Source: Flavobacterium nitratireducens
GTDB lineage: Bacteria > Bacteroidota > Bacteroidia > Flavobacteriales > Flavobacteriaceae
DNA length: 64,000 bases
Direction of reading: 5' to 3'
Assembly (NCBI RefSeq): GCF_029625335.1
Contig: NZ_CP121111.1
Coordinates: 1,736,001 to 1,800,000, forward strand
Part shown: positions 17,981 to 26,568 of the stretch, piece after piece
How positions within the stretch are numbered: the stretch's first letter is position 1
How the letters are laid out: every line of letters starts with the position of its first letter
Made by a program: the position numbers and the translations under genes
The notes under the pieces: generated by a model
Told to the model about the DNA's origin: nothing
Databases searched by the model: none
Seen by the model: only the letters and a program-made list of their open reading frames with translations

Positions 17981-18706
17981 TTAATCCAGCTTATCTAACA
18001 ACTCCTGAACCTTATCGTAGTTTTCATAATCGGATGGAATAGTTACTAAGATTTCTTTGCATCCTTTATAGTCTTTCTGTTTTAATTTGGCTAAAGCTAA
18101 ACCATAAATCGCTTTATTTTTGTAAATTGAATTTCCTGATTTCAACGCATTAAACTCCGCTTCGGCTTGCTTGATTTGGTTATTTTCTAACAAAGAAACG
18201 GCATAAAAATACTGTATTTCGGCCGTTTTATTTGTTTTTAAAATAGATTCAAAAAGGGGAATAGCCTTTTTATAATCTTTAGCATTAAATGCTGCTTCGG
18301 CTGGTTTCAAACTTTCGATTACCGCTCCTCTTTCGCTCAAATAAGCGGTTTCATATTGATTGTACTCTTCAAAACTGGGTTTCGAATCAGGATTAAACAA
18401 AAACAATCCGAACAACAATACCACAGAAGCCGCAACTAAATACGTCCAGGTTTGCATTGAAATCACCTTCGCTTTTTTAGGCTTAAAATGTTCCTCTGAA
18501 ATCTTTTTCAAATTAGCTTCGAAAGTATCTCTATCTACAGCAAAATCAAATTTGGTTGCTAATTGCAATTGAACTTCTTTGAAAGTCTCAAATTCCGAGA
18601 CTAGTTCTTTGTTTTCTGAAAGTTGTTGTTCAAAATTCAAGCGTGCTTCCCCAGATAATTCGCCTTGCAAATATTGGTCGAATAAGATGTATTTCTCGTC
18701 TTTCAT
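17981..18706 (-). CDS. Membrane TPR protein, candidate anti-sigma factor
   Basis: This 241-residue single-pass protein has three parts. Residues 1-80 are cytoplasmic and helical, with the FDQYLQGELSGEARLNFEQQL pattern seen at the start of many Bacteroidota anti-sigma proteins. A membrane segment lies at about 86-105, and about 125-238 forms tetratricopeptide repeats that would be periplasmic. It starts 9 bases after the ECF sigma gene on the same strand, the classical sigma/anti-sigma arrangement. No zinc-binding HxxxCxxC is present. I infer that the cytoplasmic part holds the sigma factor and the TPR part receives an envelope signal. Confidence 0.75.
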   Translation of the reverse strand: MKDEKYILFDQYLQGELSGEARLNFEQQLSENKELVSEFETFKEVQLQLATKFDFAVDRDTFEANLKKISEEHFKPKKAKVISMQTWTYLVAASVVLLFGLFLFNPDSKPSFEEYNQYETAYLSERGAVIESLKPAEAAFNAKDYKKAIPLFESILKTNKTAEIQYFYAVSLLENNQIKQAEAEFNALKSGNSIYKNKAIYGLALAKLKQKDYKGCKEILVTIPSDYENYDKVQELLDKLD

Positions 18707-18715
18707 GGCTCCTTA

Positions 18716-19294
18716 CTATTTTAATGATTTAAAACTACTATGTTCTTGAATCCATTGTGTCAGCTGGCCTGTGCATAGCGATTTTTTCTTTCGAACATAA
18801 GCATAACTTACATTGAGTTTCTCGGCAACTTCTTCCATGGATTTTAAAGTAAAACTCAACCTTAAAACTTCCTGACATTTTTCGCCTAATCGCTGAAACA
18901 TTGCATCAAACAGTTGTTGCTTTTCTTCAAAGACTTCTGTTTGCGCCACCATTTCTTCTGTGGGTTCATTAGTAGATGTAAAATCCTCGGAAATTGTTAC
19001 CCCTTTATTAGAACTTTTTTTAAGCTCATTTAACCATCTTCTTTTACATAACAAAAAAAAGTAGGCATCAAAAGGACAAGTCAATTGCAATTGTTTGGCT
19101 TTAGCCTGATTGAATAACAAAATCATGATTTCCTGAATCACATCTTGTGCCTGATCTTCATCGCCAGAGTTGTTCCTGATATAAGAAACCACTTTTGGAA
19201 CAAACTTCTTATAAATAGACCGAATAATTGCCGAATCATTATTCGCCAATCCTTCTATTAGATATTGATCAGGATGCAATACATTTTTTGACAT
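18716..19294 (-). CDS. ECF-type RNA polymerase sigma factor
   Basis: I choose the ATG at 19294 (MSKNVLHPDQYLIEGL), giving 192 residues; a longer in-frame start at 19372 would add a hydrophobic stretch foreign to the family. Region 2 (about 21-85) includes RSIYKKFVPKVVSYIRNNSG and the DQAQDVIQEIMILLF helix. Region 4 (about 130-180) includes EVLRLSFTLKSMEEVAEKL and the recognition helix SYAYVRKKK. It is paired with a membrane anti-sigma candidate. Upstream, on the opposite strand, sits a cluster of sites with strict GGTAACA-N16-GATATA architecture that I propose as its targets. Confidence 0.9.
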   Translation of the reverse strand: MSKNVLHPDQYLIEGLANNDSAIIRSIYKKFVPKVVSYIRNNSGDEDQAQDVIQEIMILLFNQAKAKQLQLTCPFDAYFFLLCKRRWLNELKKSSNKGVTISEDFTSTNEPTEEMVAQTEVFEEKQQLFDAMFQRLGEKCQEVLRLSFTLKSMEEVAEKLNVSYAYVRKKKSLCTGQLTQWIQEHSSFKSLK

Positions 19295-19352
19295 AGTAAA
19301 AAATTTATATGCTAATGTAAAAAAGAATCCTGAAATAATTAGGAAGTACACA

Positions 19353-19381
19353 GGTAACATTTGCAGAACCAATTGGATATA
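19353..19381 (+). promoter_or_regulatory. Putative ECF promoter, copy 1 (GGTAACA-N16-GATATA)
   Basis: GGTAACA at 19353-19359 is followed by exactly 16 bases and GATATA at 19376-19381. The ATG of the small membrane gene is 23 bases further on. The same elements with the same 16-base gap recur four times at 19708-19993. The AAC core in a -35 position is typical of ECF sigma promoters. Confidence 0.6.
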
Positions 19382-19404
19382 TAAAAAATCAAAATTTAGA
19401 ATTC

Positions 19405-19692
19405 ATGGAAATCAGTACTTATTCCTCTCAAAAATTTTCAAAGAAACTTTCAAAAAAAGTAAAAGCAGGCTTTATAATCACTGAATACAATAGCAAATTG
19501 CCGTATGTTGTATTAACAAAAGAACAAAAAAAGATTAATCACAATTTACACCTAAGTCTTTTTATTCTCACCATTGGTATTTGGTCAATCGTCTGGATCT
19601 ACTGTACACTAACACATATCCCTAAAAAAGAAATCCTTATTGCAATTGATGAAGACGGAAATGTATTTGAAGAAAAATGTTTAGAAGTATAA
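19405..19692 (+). CDS. Small membrane protein, unknown function
   Basis: This 95-residue protein has a basic N-terminus (SKKLSKKVKAGF), one strong hydrophobic segment (about 52-70, LSLFILTIGIWSIVWIYC) and a short acidic tail. I do not recognise a family. It is transcribed away from the ECF sigma gene and preceded at a normal distance by copy 1 of the putative ECF promoter. It is therefore a candidate member of that regulon. A single-pass inner-membrane location is predicted. Confidence 0.7.
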   Translation: MEISTYSSQKFSKKLSKKVKAGFIITEYNSKLPYVVLTKEQKKINHNLHLSLFILTIGIWSIVWIYCTLTHIPKKEILIAIDEDGNVFEEKCLEV

Positions 19693-19707
19693 AAAAATAA
19701 AAAAAAA

Positions 19708-19993
19708 GGGGTAACAATTCGAAACTCCTATTGATATAGCAATATAAACGCTCTTAAACATTGAAAAAAAATCCTTTTGAAAAAAAATTAAAATACTAGG
19801 GTAACAATTTTTAAACCTTGTTGATATACCAATAGAAAACAGAATTAAAAAAAGTTTTTTAAAAAGAATCTGAAATAAATTCAGATTAAAGGGTAACAAA
19901 AAATCAAAGTAATTGATATAACAACAGAAACAAAAAATTAAAAACAAAAAAATTAAAATACTGGGGTAACAATTTTAAAACCGAATTGATATA
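19708..19993 (+). promoter_or_regulatory. Tandem array of four putative ECF promoters
   Basis: Four copies of GGGTAACA-N16-GATATA occur, with GGTAACA at 19710-19716, 19800-19806, 19892-19898 and 19965-19971 and GATATA exactly 16 bases later in each. Copies are about 90, 92 and 73 bases apart, and the DNA between them is A-rich without an open frame. The last copy lies about 50 bases before the lipoprotein ATG. This fills the whole 351-base gap between the small membrane gene and the lipoprotein. The array looks like stacked promoters from repeated duplication. Confidence 0.65.
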
Positions 19994-20043
19994 ACAGTAT
20001 AAAACAAGAAAATCATTTTTAACAATATTAAAACCAAGAAATC

Positions 20044-21018
20044 ATGAAAAGAAATTTTAAAACAATCGGACTTTTATTTTTAGCAGCATTATCATTCGTA
20101 AGTTGTAACGACGAAGAAACAGTAGAAACTCCAGCAACTGCAGCCGAATTTGCAAATGTAAGACAAGTTGCTTTAGACAAAATCAAACAAGAATTTACAA
20201 TCAATGCCGGAGATGGTGCTGTAACCTTGACTTCTAAAAAAGGAGTAAAATTAACCATCAACGGAAATTGCTTAACTAAAGACGGAAATCCAGTAACGGG
20301 TGAAGTAAAAATCGAATATGTAGAGTTATTTGACAAAGGAAACATGTTAGTTACTAACAAACCAACAATGGGAATTTTGCCTGATGGAAAAAGAAACTTA
20401 TTAATTTCAGGAGGAGAATTCTTTGTCAAAGCAACTCAAAACGGAAAAGAATTAGCTACTACTTGTAATATGACTTTATTAGTACCTGCGAATTTAACTG
20501 GAGGTGTAGATCCAACGATGACATTGTGGAAAGGTATTATTGACGACGAAGGAAACTTAGCTTGGCAAGATGCTCGTAAAGCTGACGGAACTAATGGTGG
20601 AAAAGGTGGTGTACAGGGTGAAGGAAACAACTACTATGTAAGCTTTGGAAACTTTGGATGGACTAACGTAGATAAATTTTACAGTGACCCAAGACCTAAA
20701 ACTACTATTCTTGCTGATGCTCCAGAAGGATACGACAACACAAACAGTGCTATCTACTTATCATACGATGGAGAAGGAACAAATGCTCTAGCCAAATTAG
20801 ACACCTACACTGCTCAAGGATTATTTAGCGAACATTACGGTCAAATTCCAGTAGGTTTAGCTTGCCACGTAATCTTTGTAACGGAAGAAAATGGCAACTG
20901 GAGATATGCTATCAAAGGAGTAACTGTTCAAGCAAATGATGTATACACTTTCACAATGGCAGAAACTACTGTAGGTACCGAAGCCCAATTAATTGCCGCA
21001 ATAAATGCGATCCAATAA
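20044..21018 (+). CDS. Secreted lipoprotein, unknown function, downstream of the promoter array
   Basis: This 324-residue protein has a lipoprotein signal with lipobox LSFVSC (Cys21) followed by acidic NDEETVE, so it should be lipidated and exported. Residues about 60-130 (VTLTSKKGVKLTINGNCL and onwards) form a beta-rich domain resembling ZU5-like or carboxypeptidase-regulatory folds. The C-terminal half is unassigned. It follows four tandem putative ECF promoters, so strong induction is expected. A terminator closes the unit. I do not assign an activity. Confidence 0.8.
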   Translation: MKRNFKTIGLLFLAALSFVSCNDEETVETPATAAEFANVRQVALDKIKQEFTINAGDGAVTLTSKKGVKLTINGNCLTKDGNPVTGEVKIEYVELFDKGNMLVTNKPTMGILPDGKRNLLISGGEFFVKATQNGKELATTCNMTLLVPANLTGGVDPTMTLWKGIIDDEGNLAWQDARKADGTNGGKGGVQGEGNNYYVSFGNFGWTNVDKFYSDPRPKTTILADAPEGYDNTNSAIYLSYDGEGTNALAKLDTYTAQGLFSEHYGQIPVGLACHVIFVTEENGNWRYAIKGVTVQANDVYTFTMAETTVGTEAQLIAAINAIQ

Positions 21019-21040
21019 AGATTCCCAAATTTAATTTCTG

Positions 21041-21075
21041 AAAAAAGTGATGATTTGCTCATCACTTTTTTCTAT
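21041..21075 (+). terminator. Rho-independent terminator after the lipoprotein gene
   Basis: A perfect 13-bp stem (21041-21053 with 21059-21071) has loop TTTGC, ends in T6 and is followed by further Ts, 22 bases after the stop. Confidence 0.93.
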
Positions 21076-21109
21076 TTTTAAAAGATTTTTAAAAAACCAA
21101 ACCAAAAAA

Positions 21110-21217
21110 ATTAGTAGCTATTCCTGCTGTACGCTGACTCAAGCGAAGCGAACAGGCGAAGCAATCTTCTATGTATTAAAAAAAGCAATAAAAGGATGCC
21201 GCTTCCATCAGGGCTAA
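21110..21217. repeat. Intergenic element resembling a dispersed flavobacterial repeat
   Basis: The roughly 108-base segment runs from TTAGTAGCTATTCCTGCTGT to CATCAGGGCTAA. From memory, sequences with the same two ends (GGAATAGCTNCTAA and TAGCCCTGATGGAAGNGGCATCC, read on the minus strand) are common between genes in Flavobacterium genomes; I cannot verify this here. It has no open frame. The rest of the 21019-21325 gap holds only the terminator and AT-rich leader DNA. Confidence 0.45.
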
Positions 21218-21325
21218 AACCAGATTTGATTATGAAATCGCCACAAACAACTAGTTTGCGAAAGCAAACACCGATAAATAAAAGGCGATAACATATATGA
21301 CCACTAAAGAATAAATTTCACATAT

Positions 21326-23277
21326 ATGAAACCACTAGTATCTATTTTCTTTGTTCTGATTTCTATAGTCTCCTACTCCCAAAAAAAAATCAAGGACACC
21401 ATCACCAGAAGAGCTACGATCAACTACAGTCAAAATGGAAACACTGTGCTTTTCAAACCCGAAACTCCTCCACTGATACCAATTGCAGGAGCACCCAAAC
21501 CAAGTTTTTCTTATTTATGGGAATTTGGCGATGGCACCTATAGCAAAGCTGCCGAACCCAAGCATACGTATAAAAACAAAGGAACTTACAACACCCGATT
21601 AACGGTAACTAACAATTACGACAACGGAAAACCGCCGGCTACCCGACCTAAAAAAGTAGTCGTAAATGATTTACCAGATAAAAATTTTGACGAAATTGCA
21701 TCCGTTGCTGATCAAAATGGCTTTGTACTACAAAAAAATTGCGATCCTATTCCTGATCAAGAAATGGAAGTAATTTTAAGTTATCAAAACCTAGAAAATT
21801 ATGTGAGCAGCGGAAAAATTTATCTGTTTTACAACGAAAAACAATACAAAGACAACAATTTTGTACTCTCTGATTTTCGCACCTATGCCGGCGAAAGAGA
21901 AATTAAAGAAAATACTTTTGCTAGTATTACAGATACCGACCAATCCAACACTTTTGTGGCTTCTAACAGCAATTTGCCAATAAAAAAATACGAAAACACC
22001 ACCACAGAAGAAGATTTAGAGGCCTCCCTTGCTGATGCACATATAACATTCAAAAACGTTTCCATACTTGAATTTGACGATGCGAATCCGCAGGAAACTC
22101 GTAATGTTTTTACACCTTTAAAACCACTCCAGAAATGCTTAAAGACACCAGCGCAACCATCACTATGCGTGGTATTTATGTTCCTAATCGTAGTTATAAA
22201 AATCATAAAGTAAAAAATCTGGAAATGGAAATCGTCACTTCGCACGACCCTAACAAAATGGGCTCTAACGGAAGTTTTATGAATTATCGTTTCGTCCGTT
22301 TTAAAAGAGTAAATTTCAAAACACGCTTTCAAAACAATGGTGAAGGCCCAGCTCGAATGATTCGTTTAGAAACCGATATTCCAGATATGTTTGACAAAAA
22401 AACTTTCAAAATAGAAGGCATGTATCCCGAATGCCCAATTTGTCCAAAAGACGAAGCCCCTACTACTAGCTGTTTAGATACTATAATCAAACAAAAACAA
22501 ATCTTTTTTACCTTCAAAAACATTTATTTACCGGGAAGCGAACAAAAAAATGTAAGAGAAAAAGACAGTACTAAAGGTTTTGTAAAATACTCGATGAAAT
22601 TCAACAAGGACTTCCACAAAGTAAACACCAAGAGTAGAACATCTATTTTCTTTGATAAGAACGAGCCTATTATTACCAATTACGCCACTACCCGATTCTT
22701 ACCCGGAATTTCTATTGGTGCAAAGGCCGGTTACAACATCTATCCTAATTTAGATAAATCTAGCAGTTATTTTGTGGCTGCCACCATTTCTCCATACAAA
22801 TCTTATCGTTTTTACTGGCAAGCCGAATTAATCAACAGCAAACACGAGTTTACCTCTGAAACCACCGTTACCAATGGTTTTAGCACCACTTCTAATGGAG
22901 TTCGTCAACCTACACGTACAACATCAACACTGGGTTATTCCAATTTCAACAACGAAATTCCACTATTAATTCGTTATAACATCAATAATTATATCGGTAT
23001 AGGAACTGGTGTTCAAGCGAATATTAATGCCTCGCAAAAAGAAGAACGCTACACCAAAATTGAAACTTTTGAATCTGAAAAACCTGGTTCTCCTATTATA
23101 AATACTCAAGAAAACACCATAAGTAACAGCAAAACTTTCACTAATTTTAAATCGGGATTATTATTTGACTTAACTCTAGGTTTTGCACGCATCGGACCAA
23201 GTTTAGGCGCTCGTTATGTGATGAATTTCAAAGATAATTTTAATTATGTTCAGGTGTATGGAATATGGAAGTTTTAG
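21326..23277 (+). pseudogene. PKD-domain outer membrane protein, one -1 frameshift
   Basis: Two overlapping frames (21326-22213 and 22135-23277) fuse into one protein of about 650 residues if a T is restored in the T5 run at 22107-22111. The junction then reads RNVFYTFKTTPEMLKD. The order is a signal peptide (about 1-18), a PKD domain (about 50-115, with YLWEFGDGT and HTYKNKGTYNTRLTV), a central beta-rich region with a CPICPKD cysteine pair, and a C-terminal transmembrane barrel (about 470-650). It sits between the putative ECF-controlled lipoprotein and the CHAT protease gene. PKD modules usually bind proteins or glycans. The lesion may be a sequencing error. Confidence 0.8.
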
Positions 23278-23463
23278 TTTTTGGGACACAGATGACACAG
23301 ATAAAACTGATTTACACAGATTTTAATTTTCATAAAATGAAAATAACTTACATGACCTATTCAACACTTAGTTAACTTTCAAAAACTTATATAACTCCTG
23401 CCTCGCCGGCAGGCGGGTATATGGTTAAATAAAACTTAGTGAATCTTCGTGCAATGCTTTGTG

Positions 23464-23471
23464 TATCTTTG
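23464..23471 (+). promoter_or_regulatory. -7 element (TATCTTTG) before the TPR-CHAT gene
   Basis: TATCTTTG matches TAnnTTTG and ends 14 bases before the ATG at 23486; no -33 TTG is at the right distance. The spacer from 23278 to here is made of drifting short repeats (for example several GTG-ATCTTTG-like words) and a GC-rich palindrome at about 23398-23417. Confidence 0.4.
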
Positions 23472-23485
23472 TGAAACAACTATCT

Positions 23486-26150
23486 ATGAAAAGACTTTTT
23501 TCTTTTTTCTACTCCTTTTTCACCTGATTATTTTTGGGCAAAACCAACTTAGCCCTGAAGACAAAATCTACAATGCCATTGACTCTTTTGTAGCCAATCC
23601 AACAGCAGAAAATTTAAACCAACTCTCTACTACTGAAGCAGCGTTTTGGAAAAATCCAAAACCGAAAACCAAAGACGAACTACTAGCAATTGTTATACTA
23701 AATTGCAACAAAGCCTATTACGAAAATCAATTTAACGAAGTTCAAAAAGCCGTTTCCAGTTACGAGAAAGCATGGAAAATCTATCAAAAATACCAGCTCC
23801 GCAATTATGATATTATCGAATATTGCCTAAAACCTTTAGGCAACTTGTACAGCATTCTGGGTGATTACGACAATGCCGAAAACACTATAAAACAATATTA
23901 TTACATTGCTACTCAAGAAAAAAATCAAGCAAAAAAAATAGCGGCAATACTCAATTTATCGAATGTATATCAAAACTCTGGAAAGAATGATTTAGCGATA
24001 GATTTGCTAGAAAAAACCATTCGTACCGAAAAACTATCCAAAATTCAAAAAGGGATTTTATGGAATAATTTGGGAAATAGTTATGTTTTAAATTATAGAA
24101 ACCCAGGGTTAACTGTAAAATTTGTTCCAAATAGCTTTGACAAATTAGAAAGTTCCTATCTAAAAGCTATCCAATTATTACAATCAGAAAAAATCCAAAG
24201 TGAAACACTAGCCAATTGTTACCGCAATTTAGCTTCTCTCAATGCACAATGGCTACGATTTGATGTAGCCAATTCCTATTTTGATAAAGCGAGAAAGTAT
24301 TTCTACGCCACACCCAATCTTAGCTCACGCCAAATAGCCCAATTCAAGTATGAAGAAGCTTCGCTGTTTTTCAAACAACAAAAACTCAAAGAAGCAACAG
24401 CATCTATTGAAGCCATTTTTAAACTTTTAATCCCGAATTACAACCCTAAAAAAAGTGAACTTCCGGAACAAAATTCGCTTTATACCGAAAACAGTTTGCT
24501 CGATGCTTTAGACTTGAGAGCAGCAATTTATTCACTGCAAAACCATGAAAAAAAGGCATTAGAAGCTTATAATTTGGCTTTTCACATCGAAGAATTGTTT
24601 TCTAATATGATGATTTATGAAAACTCTAAAATCATCCATCAAAACCGCGTTCGGATGCGCACTGAAAAGTGTATCGCTGTCTACTACCATTTGTACCAAA
24701 AAGAACCTAAACAAAACTATATCGAAGCTGCATTTCAATTGGCTGAACAAAGTAAATCAGGTGTTTTAAAAAGTTTTTTATCCAAAAAAACAAGCCTTTC
24801 GAGAAAAGAAAAACTCCATTTAGAACAACTGCAAAACTGGAGTAATATCATTTTAAAAGAACAACAAAAAGGCGATTTAGCCAATATTGAAAAAATAAAC
24901 GAAGCAATTGAAAAGCAAAATGGATTAATGCTTTCGCTCAAAAAATTCGTTCAGAAAATACCGTTTCGGAAAAAGAAACAATCGACATCAAATCCTTGTT
25001 TGCCCAACTGAAAAAAGACAAAGCCATGATGATTGAGTATTTTTCAGGTTTTGAAAAAATGTATTTTTTTATTCTGGATAACAATAGAATACGACTGGAT
25101 TTTTATTGGGATAACCATACTGCCACCCCTAAAATAATTTCATTCTTAGATTTTTTTAGTGATGCCAATAAAATAATTGACAACATTTCAGGTTACAATC
25201 ATTATGGACATTCTTTATATACAATGCTGAAATTACCTCAAAATTCTAGCTATAAAAACCTCATCATAGTTCCAGATGGTATATTGAATTTTCTTCCTTT
25301 TGAAGCCTTAATTACAAAAGAATCGAAAACAACCAACTTTGCTCAGATGCATTATATGCTGAATGATTTTAATATTGGATATGAAAACTCAGCGCAATTT
25401 TATTTGTCCTTCGACAAACTCAGAATGACAAATAAAGACAAAACGGTTTTAGGTGTTTTTCCCGTTTTTGAGAAAACCCCATTGGAATTATCCTATTCTA
25501 AAAACGAAATGAAGTCCATCCAACACAATTTTAAAGGAAAATATTTAACTAATAAAGCGGCTAATTTCAAAAATTTCAGTAATAGTGCAGCCAATTATTC
25601 CATTTTACACCTCTCCACTCATGCTGATGCTGGAGACATCCTAGCACCAGCAAGTATCAAATTTTACGATCAGGATATTCTATACTCGGAATTGTATCAT
25701 TTAAAAATCCAACCTGATTTGGTGGTATTAAGTGCTTGTGAAACGGGAATTGGCAAACTCTATAAATCTGAAGGTGCCATGAGTATTGCTCGCGGATTTC
25801 AATGGGCCGGAGCGCAAAACTTGCTGTTTTCTTTATGGAAAGTGAATGATTACACCACTTCGGTTTTTATGGAATCGTTTTACCAAAATATCAAAAACGG
25901 TCAATCCTATCTGGAAGCCAACGCGAATGCCAAAAGAGATTTCTTAAACAATCCTGAGATTTCTAATGCCAAAAAATCACCTTATTACTGGAGTGCCTTT
26001 GTGTATTATGGCACTTTGGAAAACAATAAAACCCCAACAAATTATACGTACATTGTATTGGGAATTCTATTCGTAATTGCCTTAATTTGGCTTTTTATCC
26101 GATATAAAAATGAAAAAGCTGCAAGAAGTCCTAAAAAAGGAAAAATATAA
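23486..26150 (+). pseudogene. Periplasmic TPR-CHAT caspase-like protease, two -1 frameshifts
   Basis: After restoring a T in one of the T6 runs at 23496-23508 and an A in the A4 run at 24955-24958, an 888-residue protein appears. It has a signal peptide (MKRLFFFF...IIFGQN), about 450 residues of TPR helices, a CHAT peptidase domain, and a C-terminal membrane segment (YIVLGILFVIALIWLFIRY) with a basic tail. The catalytic pair is visible: His713 in LHLSTHADAG and Cys752 in VVLSACETGIG. The signal and tail charges place the protease in the periplasm, anchored in the inner membrane. The 3' end overlaps the retropepsin gene by 41 bases. Whether the lesions are real decides if it is functional. Confidence 0.85.
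25407..25430 (+). repeat. Dispersed-repeat-like word inside the CHAT gene
   Basis: The segment from TCCTTCGACAAACTC to AGAATGACA encodes SFDKLRMT in frame, between the two halves of the CHAT domain. A related word (TTCTTCGCTTGCGCTC to AGAATGACA) is in the intergenic DNA at 40373-40397. The CTTCGAC-AGCTCAGAATGAC word is, from memory, a common dispersed sequence in Bacteroidota. Confidence 0.4.
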
Positions 26151-26547
26151 AAAAGTAAAATTCAAGATTACTAAAACCCAACACCTGCTGATTAAAGCCA
26201 AAATCAACGGAGTGGAAGGTCGTTTTATTCTGGATACAGGAGCTTCCAATAGTTGTGTAGGTTTTGAACGTATTGAACTTTTTCAACTCCAAGCAGAAGA
26301 TTCAAATACGAAAGCATCTGGGGCTGGGGCTACTGGAATGCACACACAAACTGCCAAAGAAAACAAATTACAATTAGGCACATGGAAAAACAACGACTTT
26401 GACTTGATCATCTTTGACATGTCACATGTCAATGAAGCCCTGACAGCCTATAAAGTAAAAACAGTAGATGGGATTATTGGTGCCGATATTTTATTGAAAG
26501 GTAAAGCTATTATAGACTATTATAATAATTGTGTATATTTACGCTAA
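26110..26547 (+). CDS. Retropepsin-like (clan AA) aspartic protease
   Basis: This 145-residue protein has the single catalytic triad LDTGAS (Asp42-Thr-Gly) of retroviral-type proteases. A flap-like Gly-rich stretch (SGAGATGMH) and the second hydrophobic-Gly motif VDGIIGADILL near residue 115 follow. Such proteins act as homodimers. The basic N-terminus lacks a signal peptide, so it is probably cytoplasmic. Its start lies inside the CHAT gene (41-base overlap), implying translational coupling and a joint role. The substrate is unknown; the cytoplasmic side of the anti-sigma candidate or the CHAT tail are possible targets. Confidence 0.88.
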   Translation: MKKLQEVLKKEKYKKVKFKITKTQHLLIKAKINGVEGRFILDTGASNSCVGFERIELFQLQAEDSNTKASGAGATGMHTQTAKENKLQLGTWKNNDFDLIIFDMSHVNEALTAYKVKTVDGIIGADILLKGKAIIDYYNNCVYLR

Positions 26548-26568
26548 CCAACTCTAAACCAAAATAGT

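Noticed and set aside
19681..19947. Minus-strand frame rich in Phe/Leu across the promoter array
   Set aside because: It is the antisense of A-rich DNA and covers the repeated GGTAACA-N16-GATATA sites. The Phe-rich translation is an artefact of poly-A.
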